Shown here: piece after piece, positions 12,768 to 26,200 of the stretch
Layout: every line of letters starts with the position of its first letter
How positions within the stretch are numbered: position 1 is the stretch's first letter
DNA from: Chrysaora quinquecirrha
Taxonomy: Eukaryota; Cnidaria; Scyphozoa; Semaeostomeae; Pelagiidae
DNA: 64,000 bases
Reading direction: 5' to 3'
Assembly: GCA_014526335.1 (NCBI GenBank)
Contig: JACTAT010000060.1
Coordinates: 4,639,228 to 4,703,227, forward strand
Made by a program: the position numbers and the translations under genes
Notes under the pieces: generated by a model
Told to the model about the DNA's origin: nothing
Seen by the model: only the letters and a program-made list of their open reading frames with translations
The model's database searches: none

Positions 12768-15700
12768 TCTTCATCATCATTATGACCATACCATAGTGAG
12801 CAAGTGGCGAGGGATATCTCTGACTGTGCTCTGTCAACTTAAACAAAATGTTTATGACCTGTCTGCACTTAATTAAAATCCTATCTTCTGCAAAATTAGG
12901 TACTCCTGGTCCTGTGTAAATTCAATACTCCTTCCTTTTCTCATGTCCAACAGAAAACTCCAAAACTTCAATTTCAAACGACCTTCATAAAAAAATATTC
13001 TAGTCACTTAATCTCGACTTTTTTGTATTTGAGATCTGACTTTTTGAAGGAAGGCAAAAAATATTTAGGCCTATCTATTTGAGTTTCATTGCGTGTTTGT
13101 TTTGTTTACATTTCGTGCACAGTGGTTTTATTTTTAACTGTGTTATTAGTGGAAAAATTTTAGAGGAAAACTGAGAGGAAAACGCAACTCTTACCGTGGG
13201 GATTTCTGAAGCTTGTCAAAGCAAGAACTCTTCTTAAAACCCGAAAGAATATGGGCAAGATCCCTCGTATGATTCCAAAATAAATCAACGTGTCTTTTGA
13301 TTTGTTTTTCCTCTGAGGGGAAGAAAATCCAAAGACAGGACAAAAGAGTCGGGATGCGTGATAAATCTTGAGAATATTCGTGGAATCATCAGCAGAAATA
13401 ATGTCCAACTTGCTGCAGAAATTTTAGGAGAATTTTACAGCAAGACTTTTGAGTAAAAATCGAGTAAATTTTGAATGTTTCCTCCATTTGAAATACTGAA
13501 TAATTTTAGCTTCAATTTCAACTCATGTCAACATTAACTGAGCAATTAGGAGAAAACTTCCGCAGGACAAAAGAATCACTGTGCGTGCAGTGAAGGGAAC
13601 ACAATAGATGGCCGCTATCAAAATCAAAACTTTTTCGAACCGCGAGAAAATCGAAATTTTAACCAACTTATAGGTTTCAAAACGCTTAGCAAAATCTTTA
13701 AACAGTATCCGGCCAGAAACGGGATCGATTAAAGAAAAAAGCGCATCTCTAGGTGGCCCAGGGAAAAAGCCTTTTCGGTTGAATCGTTTATAAGGCTCAG
13801 TACGGGGAGCAGAACAATGGTCAACCTGATTTGCATTTAAGCATATTAGTTTCAAATGTTTGACAAGCAATGTTTGATCCCTTGGCCAGGACCTTGAGGT
13901 TGTCCTTTTTTGATTAGCTTCTCAGGCATTATAATGTAAAAGTGAGGTCACATATTCGTTACAGCTTGCATACAAAATAGGCCAAATTCGTGATTACATG
14001 GTGACAAAACATAGAGAAACGATGTTTCTTCTATAGAAATGTACTTTCCCGGCATTTTTCACGAAAATTTCATTACCTTGCTAAGAGAATCTGGGAACCA
14101 AAACGATCTTTAGAATGCCTAAGCAAGAATAAAGGCTTCCTCAAAAGATGGCGGCTGTTTCTCTCCTTTAGTTTTATAAAGGATTTTGTATGGAATACTT
14201 GGAATAATTTCCTTAGTTACTGCAGCTGAGTACAAACGTTGAAATCGCTGAATTCCTGTGACTAAGGAAACTATTCCCAGAATTTTCTTCGAAAAATTTT
14301 AATAAAAACAAAGTTCTGACAGAACCGCCATCTTTTGCGGAAGCGCCTGTTGTTTTATTTTGAAAAAATGCTATATTTTGGGGAACGGGTTCCAGGTCCG
14401 GGGCCAAACCGGTTGCTGGTTAGCCAAAGGAGACACTTTTCAGTCAAGGAAATGAGATTGATTTTTATGGTAAGAGTCTGTGAATTCACATTCATTCCAA
14501 ATCTATTTCTATCATTTAATGAACTCTCTTTTCAGTTTTGCAAATCACTGTTTGAATTGATGAAGCGGAATATCCCAAACACGGTATGACTTTTTACGCA
14601 ATTAAACTTTAATAAAGTCTACAGATCGTACCAAAATTTAGAACATCAGTTAAATTAAAATTTTTTTGAATTGTAATAAAATTTTTTCTATGTTCAGAGT
14701 ATCGGACATTTTCTCCGTTTTGTCCTTATGCAGTTGAACCCTATGCAAACTTTCCAAATCACTCAGTAAATCTTTTGCCAAGCCAAATTATCCTCTCCTT
14801 TCTTGAATGATTTTTATGTATTGAATCTCGAAATTATAAACAATCACAACGCTATTAACCCAGACACTCTATAGTGTATGTGCAAGCTCTTGATGAAAGA
14901 AATTAAGAGGCACCCTTTTCTGGTGGTTGCAAAACCTTTTCTTGTCGGAACGTTAGCTTTTAGGATATTACCCTATTCATGAATAGTCAAATAATTGCTC
15001 CTCTTTGAAACGGATTTTTGAATAAGCGCCCCGGAATATATATCTAAATACAATCGTAAGATTGGATGGATTTGCTTTTCGATGGAGTTACTTGGTGTTA
15101 TGGACTAACTTTTCCTTATTTTTCTGCAGGACTCATACTTGCCCACAATGCCTGACAACCCTCTTGCTATTGTAATGGAAGCTTTTAAGAGTCAAGGACA
15201 ATGGACCACTTATGGTGAGTTGAAGTTATGGCTATAATGTTGTACTCTTTAATGGGGAGAGAAGTTTAGACGAAGCTCTGAAGTTTCTTCTGAATCAAAG
15301 CCCTTTAACGTATCCTAACAATATCAAATACCATATTTACGGCGGCTATTTAATTTTTGACGTTCTAGGGGGCGAATCGAATGATTCCAAATGTTGACTA
15401 AGGGCCTGTTTATATGAGAAAAACGCTTCACCTGCCAGACCCGGGGCTGACAGGCGAGGGAATTTTAGCTTCTGTTTATATGGCACTTTCACTTCACCTA
15501 TCAGCCCCAGGGCTGAGAGGTGGAGTGTTTAATAGTCTCGCTTCCATGAAATGAGAACGAGGATTCTAGCATTCTACTCAAATTGATTCATCTCACCATC
15601 ACCATACCGGTGGTATTTGGTTACATGGGAAAAATTCACATCGCCTAGGTGAAATTTCACCTTGGTTGAGGTGAAGTCTCAATATACCGGTGGTGTTGGT

Positions 15701-18700
15701 TTCGCCATATAAACACAAAATGAGCAATGCTAAGAATTCTATGGGAAGGTGAAATCTCGCCTATCAGCCCGGGCCTGGCAGATGGGGTGTTTTCCCTCGT
15801 ATACACAGGCCCTAAGAGTTGACTTGTGTTATATCTAACGCATCATAATCGATGTCTCATTGAGTTTCTATCTTAATTCTAGAATGTCCTAATGGACATG
15901 CCTATGTTGTAACGGAGGTAAGGAGTTTCATTTTATCCTTATAGCAACATTGTTCATTTTTTTGTCTGTTTAAATCGATTTACACGAGAAAAAACCATTT
16001 ACACGAGAGAAACTGGATTAGTGCTAGCCCTATTCTCAGATCCCTATTTTCCTGTCATGAAATGAAGGAATGGTGAGCACGTTTGACATCTAGTGATTTT
16101 GCATCGCATGCGTCATGCTAAAAATGTTTCATTGGTTCTCTTGTGCAACTGATCCTCTTTTTTGAAGCAAAATGGGGATCTGATCGGACCCGATCCCGAT
16201 CTTCTTGCGTATGATTATTTGCTACTACCATCAAGATCTGCACTAGAGACCATTTCACCCTGGCTCACGCCCAAGGCTGCGTCACAACCGGATTGCAAAA
16301 AAACCAGAATCGGCTTTTCATCGAAACGGGGGTGACCTGGCATCCTTCGTCTAATATTGGTATTTTGTGTCATCTGTTAGATGGTTTTTAGATGTTGATC
16401 GAATTTTGATGATCATTGAATCGAAGACAGCGCATTATAGGTCAACTTCGTTGGGTCGAAAAGCACTGCATATAATACTGTAATTTTTCCATGAAGCGTC
16501 AAATTTCACTGCATGATCTCATTCTACTCCTTACACAGGGTGGCCACAGTTGACATCCGCTATCTCGAACATTCGCTATCTCGAACGATTTTCCATTTCC
16601 CCTCGTTTTGGTATAAGGGTTTGTATAGAAAAATCTTCTGCTATCTCAACCCCGTTATCTCGAACCCCGTTATCTCCAGCATTCGCTGTCTCGAACCATT
16701 TTCGATTTCCCATGGAGGAAAACCTGCTCTTTATCTCGAACTTTGCCAAATTTTCTGCTGAACTGGATAAAGAGACAGGCTGAAAATATGTATAAGTTCG
16801 CCTAGCGGGAATGGCAGCAGCTAAGTGATATGCTGCCCATGTATACAATAGATGAAGCTCAGAAACTTCGATGGATTGCCAGTATGAGAGTCTTACCGTG
16901 CTGCTATCGAAAGAAACAGCTTGATCGATGATGATTTGTTCATAAAGAAATCGGTACAAAAGCTTGACAGGAAATTCCTGGCAGAAAGTAGCTGTTCTCT
17001 TTCAGAACTCCATTCCTACCCATATGTGATGCCTGTAATCTCTGCCTGTTTTTAGCGCACGGAGATGTGCTGCATCGCCATTATCTCAATTTCACCAATA
17101 ATAGAGATGAAAGCAGATGAGCTTTGACTCCTATGTAAAAAGTAACTGACTTGTTTGATGAAATTTTGGATCAGTAACCCTGCATGTTAATCGTGGTTCC
17201 TTTTCTGACTTAAAAACTATAATTTTTTATATTTATATGGGGCATCCGTTATTTCGAACATTCGCTATCTCGAACAAATTCCGGTGTCCCTTGAGAGTTC
17301 GAGATAGCGGATGTCAACTGTATTTCGCTCTTTCGCAGAATTATTGTACAATTGAAAAGAACACAGAAAAAAGAACAAGTATCTAAAATAAAAAAATCGT
17401 AAATAATTAATCAAAATCAGAACTTTTTTACGGGGTGACAGTTTTTAATAATCCTCAATTAACTGTGAAGGACTGAGGGTGAATGAAACAAAGAAAAAAC
17501 CTAACAATTGCGCGAGGAGGAGCGTGCAGCGTCAAATGGTCAATATAAAGCAAACCTCAAATGCTCAAACGACGTCCAATTTATGTCCAATACATGTTTT
17601 CCATGGTCAGTAACTTGTACAAGTCCTTAGAATTTTCCCACTGGCGGGAATTTGTTTCCCAAAATTTGTAATTTTTGCGGCCAATGCTTCAAGTTTTCAA
17701 TCAATGGGCAAGTTTCCTATAAAGCTCATTTGTGTAATAATGCTATCAGAGCATTCGTTTCAAGCAAAGCCCTTCATCCCTATACATGCTATATTCCAAG
17801 CAAAATGGAGGAAACTTGCAAGCTTTTCGTTAAAAACAATGCTCACATATTTTGAGTTGTGCCAATTCTATATGAGACACGTGGTTCTAAATTCCACTAT
17901 TCAGTTCTGGCCCTGACCGAAATATAGCTTCGACGCAGTATATCGAAGTTGACCCGTGCTTTTATGTATGTTATTGTTGCATTTAGGATGTGGCTAAGAT
18001 AATTCACCCAGCTGTAAATGCTGCAGACGCCAAAGAGTTCTTTTGGGCTCATCTGGTTAAAGATATCAACGTTCTCGCCAAGTCAATTGGAAGTAGCATA
18101 GATGATGCAGCTCTTCTTATGCACATGGTTTTGGCTGAAATTCTTAGAAATCAAGATGACAGAACAACTGGTAGGCATTTAATTTCTACTTTTCAAACAA
18201 TTTTCAACTGGCAGCAAAATCTTCTCTAAGTTTCTTTGGTTTCCTACAATCTCCCTCTACTTCCAACTTGTTCACAGTAGCGCGGTTCCGACACAGTACG
18301 CAGAAAGTACTACCACATTCAGCATAATAACCCACCACATCAAGCAAAATAACCCACCACACTAGTGTTGGGTTTTTTGCTTGATGCGGTTGACTACAAA
18401 AGAAGTGCGTATCCACCACATAAACCAAAAAATACTACCACTATACGCAAAAGTACTACCACAGTAGTTCGTATCCACCACAGTAGTGCGCATAGGTTGC
18501 GTGGCTTTTCTGCACGCAATACATTTTCTTGAGTGATACTAGAACCCACGTTCAGTTGTCGAATAACCGATGCTACGATACTGAAGGATGTTAACCCCAT
18601 TCATTTTCTCCCAAATGGTGCTGGCTCCGTGCGTTACTCTTCCAAGCACTTTGCTTTCCCATTCAGCTATTTTTAACACTTTTCTGGAAAGTTTGCTTCT

Positions 18701-21700
18701 TGAAACATTTTTTCCAGCATTAAGTTTCTGACATGTTCTATTTTCCCCTCCAGGCGACGATTTTCGCACGTTATCTAGCAAAGAATGTCGCAAAGAATGG
18801 GAACAGAAATTCGATTCAACGTTTGTGAAACCAAGCCTTGCGGTATGTGATTTGCAACCAGCTTTAATTTTATACTGTCCTGCATCCTGATTATTATACC
18901 CGATTATACCCGGCCGTCAAATCTCCCACAATCCAAACAGCTAACGACGTTTCCACAATGAAATCTCTGATTAACTCTCCAAGTCATACTGCTGTCCTCC
19001 GGTTTGACTTTTTCGTGCTTTTGACATGTGGAGCCTTCTGTAGCATCATACATACACTATTTGCATAGATTTGTAATGCATGGCAAACATTATTACAAAT
19101 TTTTCCATAAGTGGCATACCACAATAGATGGGGTTCGAACCTGTACTGCAGCTATGAGCAGAGAGTCAACAACGTTTCCATTACAGAGCTCAATGAAATC
19201 GCCGAGAAAGTCTCCAAGTCATATGCATAGTCCAAATAGCTCTTCTGTCGTTTGACTTTTTGTTTTTCCGCCATGTTGGGCCTTCTTCACCATAAAATAT
19301 ATAGCGGATGTCAGGTTTTTCTTGACTTTCATTATTCTATTTGAAATAAGATAGAAGCTTTTATTTTATTTTAATATACTTTTTCTGTGTATCTCTCACA
19401 GGATCTAAGCACTAAACTTGTCAAAGTTCAAGAAGCTATAGTGAACGATAAGAGACTCGGTAAGAAAACGTCCATGTGCCTTTTGCTTTTTTAGCAAATT
19501 CTCTACCAGCTAAACAACCTTTTCGACTTTATGTGAAATGTTAGTTTTTTATGACAATGCACCTTTTGCCAAGACTTTCTTGGTATGAAATCTTACTTAT
19601 ACACTATATTTGCTTGTTAGGACTATGGATTGCTTACAAGCTTACAAGCAATATAGGGCCCGTTCGCACTGCGTTTTAGCAGCTTACTGACAAATTTGTC
19701 AAACAAATTCCTACCCCCGTTGATTTTTCCCTCCGTCAATTAGATCCTGAATTCTGTTCCAACCCCTCGCCTTTTCTCAACCTCCCCCAGCAATTAGGCA
19801 CCAACAATGTTCTTCTATATAGCCAAAGACTGCATGTCCAATGACTTGCACTGGTTGTGTCAGTTTCTCACGCCGCATCCTGGAATTATTGCAGTCAAAC
19901 TTCACGACTTCTGCAAAACAACTTTATAAGGAACCTTCGTGTAGAAGGACGAAAAATTTAAAGACATTATACTACTCAAGAGAAATTCACTAAGGAACTT
20001 TTCAATGTTGAATGTTTTTATCACTACAAACGATCAAGAATTAGAAAGCCAGTTCCATTCATTTGTAGTCTAAAATCACAAAAATTGTACATTACGCATG
20101 TACCAAATGTTTCCTTGACTAGTCCTGAGCTCTGCCTACAATAAAGTGTCTCTGTGTAATAGTGATGGCACTAGATGTGCAGCTAGAATTACGGAGCTTG
20201 TAAGGAACTTTTGGAACTACAAATCACTAAAAAGTGGTCCAAAGATAATGAACTTTAAGAACCAGACCTTGATCTAGGTTCTTTGTAAAAAGGCATTTAG
20301 ATGATATTGATAACGGTATACAGAATTTTTTCATTCTTTTAGGTTCAAATCCGATAATGCGAAATCTTTACGAAGTTGATAGTGACAAGCAAGCCGACAA
20401 TTTAGATTTGCCAGCCTTTGAATACAATCGGTTTTGGTTTTACAGAACCCCAATTTCAGTTGACCGACTCAATATTTCACTGGCTGAGTTTGTAGCAAAG
20501 AAGGGGAAGGCGATCTGCAAAATGTTACAGGAATTTCTGGATAAGGTCTGTTGAGCTTTTCTGTAATGTTTTAGTATGTTTCAGGAGGAGCGCGAGTTAT
20601 ATTCAATACAGGGTACATGTTCAATTAATGTTTATATTAGAATATAGAATTGCGAGAAACAGCGGGAAACAGTATGTCCAAAGATATGTTGTTTCTAGTA
20701 AAAAAATGGTTAATAAGACAGATTTACTCAACTCCTTAGAAATTTTAGTAAGTTCAATGCTGGGTTTTCGAAACTAAGTAAGGCCTAGTCATAACGATAA
20801 AGACATTTTTGTCAAATACACTTTTTATATAAGCAACTGGACTTTTGGTCCAGCCCTCACTCAAAGTTGCTTAACGTATCTGGTCTTTCAGCCCTCACAG
20901 AATGACTTGGTACCCCCTATAAACTCCTTGTTTGGCTCTTTTCAGGCTGTCCAAGTTTACAATGATGTATTGTTTTAGAGAAAGCCATCTCAACCAAAAA
21001 TTTGAGCAAGTCTCAGCCCTTAGTTGCTTATTGGTCAGTTGCTTATTAAGAAAAAAGTGTACTTGAAATTTCCTTTTCAAACAAGCAGCTATTCATTTGG
21101 CCATCCTGCGAAACATTGTGCATCAAACATGCTTTGCTTTCGTCAAGCAAAACATGTTTTCAAATTGTTTTAAAAATTTACCAGCAAATTGTTCTTATCA
21201 AGGAATGTTTTTATGCAGTAGCAAAACATTCAAAATTGCTTATGAAGCAAATTTTTAATGTTTGGCAAACAGTGGTGCGGGTGGGTACTTATGAGTTGTT
21301 CATTCGGGTAGAGGTCTTGCCGATCACTGGTATCTTTTCGTGTATCATTTTCGCCGATTTAAGTATACATTCGGGTGTCATTTTAAGGATTTTGGGTAGC
21401 AATTTGCCTGGGGTATCTTATGATGTCATATTTTAATCGTGATATTGTTTGGGGGTCAATTTTCTATTTCGAATACAACTGTCGGCGGCCTTGAGCGATC
21501 CCCCGGTATTCCGTATAAAAGCATAAAAGATCCCGTCAAAGATTGGATCGGAAGTAATGATCTCAGTCTATATGACCGCTTTTTTGCCCAGGTCTCTTTT
21601 CGGGTTTGTATTTTAATTTCACGATATTTGGTATCCATTCGTGTATCTAATTCACGATCTGTAGGTATCCATTCGCGTGTCCTTTTTGACTCCACATGGG

Positions 21701-23182
21701 CTCACCTCACCTGTACCCTCGCTTCCAAAGCCTTAAATAGGGTTGGGCACAAAAAGAGTAAAGAAAGGAGTTCTTTTTGCCCCCAATCCTATTTGAGGCT
21801 CTTGAACCAAGGGTACTGTACTCTGTTTTTCTGGAAGAAACCCTCGGGCAAACAATATTTGATCGTTTTGTCCAGGGCCAAAGAAGGCGTTTTCAGAAAT
21901 ACTACTATCCGTGAAGCATTGTCACGTTAAGAACTAGAGTTAAAGATATTTATGCGATGTTCATATTTCTAACCCAAATGAACTTTGGCTTGCAGGAAAA
22001 GACCTTACGTTTGGTTAACAAGTTGCCAGATATGTTGAAATTGCAGAGTATCATGTCACGTTGTTTAAATCAAAAGATAAACAGTGACGAAACTCGTTCA
22101 ATCAAAGAAGTCATTGACGAGCTTTTCAATGGTAAGATACGACTAAATGAATGTTGTGATGGAAAAGTGAGCTCTACGGCTCGAAGTTGTGGGAAAATGC
22201 TTTGAAAACATGCCCTTAAGAACCTTTAAAATTGCACGTTACGTGTCCCCTGGTTAATGACTGTTTATGGGAAGCCTGGGAAGCCTTTAAGCACATTATG
22301 GCCAAAGAACGCACAAAGCAAAAAATTTACCCGGGGCCCCTTTTGGTCGAGGCCCTTAGTGCTTGTCCTAAGGGAGCCTAAACTGCATTACACCACTATC
22401 CGGGGTTCAGTCACAGAGAACTCTGTCACATGGCTTGCCTTTTGCTCCCGCCTTGAGATGTTTAATGTTTACTAGCTTCATTTAAAAGTTTCAATTGCAT
22501 TTTGAATTAAATTTGTTTTCGTTTTAGGAGAAAAACGTGAAGATGTCGTGAAACTTGTCAAGTCATACTTTGCTTCATGGAGAGCCATTCAGCCACTGCT
22601 TCTTTCTGACCGTTAGTGATATATTGCATATTTACATACTTGGTTTTAAAAAATTGTTCACCTTTCTGAAAACAGCTGCCAAGTGCTGCTTTCAACCTAA
22701 CAAAGTCTAACTCCCTTACTCTCTTCGTCGGAGCTTATTTTGGGAAAGTATTCGCAGATTTTATTGGCTTCCGTTCCATACAAAAGAAAAAAGAACTTAA
22801 AAGTAAAAAATAGTTAGATTCATGATTAGAATCGCTTTGAGTAAAAGACTCAGTCGAAACCAAGCCGAAAAAATCTAAAGAATTAATCGATTAATTGATT
22901 GATTTATTGCTTGATTGATTGATTGATTGATTAGTTGATTGATTGATTGGTTGATTGATTGATTGATTAGTTGATTGATTAGTTGATTGATTGAATGATT
23001 GATTGATTAGTTGATTGATTGATTGATTGAGTGGTTGATTGATTGATTGATTAGTTGATTGATTGGTTGATTGATTGAATGATTGATTGGTTGATTAATT
23101 GATTAGTTGATTGATTGATTGGTTGGTTGATTGATTGATTAGTTGATTGATTGAATCATTGATTTGTTGATTGATTGATTAG

Positions 23183-23213
<31 letters not shown>

Positions 23214-26200
23214 ATAGGCAAAGCAAGGCTAGTCTTAGGGTCTTGCCAAGCGATCAAACATTGTTGATCCAACATTTTAAATTTGCTTTACAACAAATCT
23301 TTCACCGTTTGTCCATGTCCAAAAACATTGCTTGACAAGCTGAAGTATCAAAAATTGTAGCGTGATGATTTTGAATCAGTTCAAAAACGTTTTCTGCTTG
23401 ACACAAACAGAAAATGTTGGACGAGCAATGTTTTTGGGCGTGGCCAAACGACCCGAAAATACAGTCACAGATTGCGAGTCAGACTCGCTCACCACTTGTC
23501 CATTCCTACAAAAAATAGAGAATTAGACCAACCAAAAAATTAATTAAAAGTCCTAAAATCATTTCATGACTATAGTTATTTGGTTACTGCCGCAAGGATG
23601 ACGACTGCGAGCCTGTTTCTCATAATGACATTTTGTGATTCTGTAGCAAAATTATCATTTATTACCTGCAACTGCTATGGAGACCAAAATCCCTCTCACT
23701 AGTTCTTAGCAGTACCACCGAAGAGAAACAACGATCTACAATATTTTGCAATATTTTATTACGAAGCTAAAACATATTTGCTTATACAAAAAATTGCAAA
23801 AATCACTAGTGAATGCACATGATAACATCAACAACAACAAGATAATAAATCACAATAATAGTCCTAGGTAGATTCCCTAGGTGCATAGGGGATTCCCCGG
23901 CAACAGTGTCATGATAACGATACACTTATTGGATCATTGGATCGAGCTCCCTACTTCAATATAAACGACCGTGTGTATTGCATTTACACAAACAGATACA
24001 TTTTTCCCCTTTACAGATTTCAACTTTACATCTAATATATTTTTCAGAATATGTTTATCACCTACTAAATTGCATTTATTAACTTGTAGGAAAATACGCA
24101 GACAATGAACACTTCAAGCATAGATTAACCATGAAGTCACCAGTAAGCTACATTTTACCATCGACAACTGGGCCTGGATATACTGCACTTACTGCTGTGG
24201 AGTTATTAGCCCGTTCACATAATGATTTGATTGAAAGTGCTAGAAGAATACAAGGAGATAAAACTGAGTAAGTGGCTTTTGTTATTTTCCTGGTCAGAGA
24301 CGCCGGTGAAGGCGAGGGCGAGTGGGGTGACATTAGTAGAGGAGCATAAGGGGCTAATTGCTATTTTTATAAAGAGCCAGAACTGAACTGCGCGTCCCTT
24401 ATATTGATTATTGAGTCTACTAACCATCTTGAAGAAGAGCCTAAGAAACTTCCTAGCCTACTGAATATAGTGAATAAAGGCCTAAGAAACTGCCTAACCT
24501 ACTAAATATCTTGAAGAAGGGCCTAAGAAACTGCCTAGCCTACTAAATGTCTTGAAGAAGGGCCTTAGAAACTGCCTAGTCTACTGAATATCTTGAAGAA
24601 GGTCCTAAGAAACTGGCTAGCCTACTAAATATCTTGAAGAAGGGCCTAAGAAACTGTCTAGCCTACTAAAACTCCTGAAATTAACGTTGGCGTTTTGTAG
24701 AATATTCTCTCTACATGTATAGAGGTTTTCTATCTTCTTTCAATTTTCATCCTCTGCAGAATGAAAACAGTGTTGCTTCAAGATGTCACAATGACGCATT
24801 TAATTGCATATGATTATGACAAAGATCTTCTACCAATGCTGTATTCTCATTGTGACTATTCCCTTGAACTTGGTAAAGGAACCAATGTTGATTACAATTT
24901 CCCTGCGCTTGAGAGGCAACTTGTGGATACATTCATTCGAGGAAAGCCCCTCGTTGAAATCAAGGTATTTACAACGTTTTTGGATTCAAAGATCTTGTAA
25001 CCTAGTTTTCTAAACAATCAGCATGTAATGAGAGGAAACTGAGACATTGGCCCTAAGGCCCTGGCCAAACGATCAAACATTGTTGGCCCAACATTTCACA
25101 TTTGCTCTAGAACAAATGTTTGACCGTTTGGCCACGTCCAAAAACATGGCTGTCCAACAACGATGTCATTGCTAATGCACAAGCCCGAACTCCTTGTTGC
25201 TAAGAAATTTTGCTAGTTTTTGAAATGTTGCAAGTTGTTGCAGTTTGTCAAAAACAGAAGAAATGTTTGACAAGCAATGTTGGAAAGGCGGACAAACGAT
25301 GAAACATTGCTTGACGAGCAATATTAGCAAAATTTTCGGCGTGATTTTCAAAAACATTTTTTGCTTGACACACGCAAAACGTTGTTGGATGAGCAATGTT
25401 TTTGGACGTGGGCAAACGGTCAAACATTTTGCTTGACAAGCAAATCTCAAACGTTGGACCAACAATGTTTAATCGTTTTGCCTGCCAGGGCCTAACGATC
25501 GAACATTGATGGTCAAACATTTGAGATTTGGATTTCAGGTTTGGCCACGTCTAAAAACGTTGATTAACAGGCGAATTAAGAATTTTGAATCTAAAAGAAT
25601 TCTAGAAAGTTTTCTTTTTGTCATAAGCATGAAATGTTTAGCCGTAGTTCCTTTCCTTCCTCTCGTTTCCAGCAACCAAAGTCTGCGCGCAGGTTAGAAA
25701 TGTATGACAAACGATTTCTAATGACGTTGCTTAAGTATCAAACTTTTTGTTTGACAGGAAAGCAGATGTTTGACTTGACAAAGAAGTTTTAATTCTGCGG
25801 CTTTGCACTAAAAAATTAAGTAAAATCGGGGAATAATTTCATCATCGTGCGATTTTTCACTTGTTCAGCCGACGCGACACACTTGATAATTTCCTGTTCT
25901 GAGAAATCTTGAGAAATCCTTTGGTAGCTGTAGGCTGCGACAGAAATGCTGCGACAGAAGTTCTGCTAAAATCAACTTGCACGATAAGAAGAATGGGTCC
26001 TAGAAAAGTTCCAGAAAAGCGCGCGGAAACAATACAATGTGTTGCGTCACCAATGCTAATAAACCGGCTACACGCTGCGACATTATTTGCGACAAACCAA
26101 AACATGTTGCGAAAAGTTTAACCAAATCAATGTTCCGCGAGCGTGTTTCTTCAGGTCGCAGGACATTTTGTTCGAAAATCTATCCCTGGCTACACTTGAA

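Larger units (their letters stand above)
12366..14443 (+). other. Intron where a conserved RNF213 segment is expected but not seen
   Basis: In the family, about 80 residues lie between the motifs of the flanking exons. They include a YFLL-x-LFREV-like helix and a HPTPEQC-like motif. I read this interval for such motifs and saw none. It contains a TCA microsatellite (12,700-12,781), a MITE 3' end (13,836-13,893) and a foldback element (14,143-14,336). Confidence 0.55.

Noticed and set aside
16284..16310. CCGGATTGC (Pro-Asp-Cys) as the RZ finger C-x-x-C half
   Set aside because: There is no paired cysteine and no upstream CG-x-P-M; the reading is chance.
17652..17855. Cys-rich frame (CNFCGQCF..., then C and H further on) as a possible missing zinc-finger half
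   Set aside because: The spacing fits neither the RZ finger (no CG-x-P-M or IGG) nor a C2H2 finger, and no phase-matched splice sites surround it.
21439..21930. 163-codon open frame as an independent gene
   Set aside because: No recognisable domain, it sits in an intron, and it contains repeated GGTATCCATTCG words typical of repeats.
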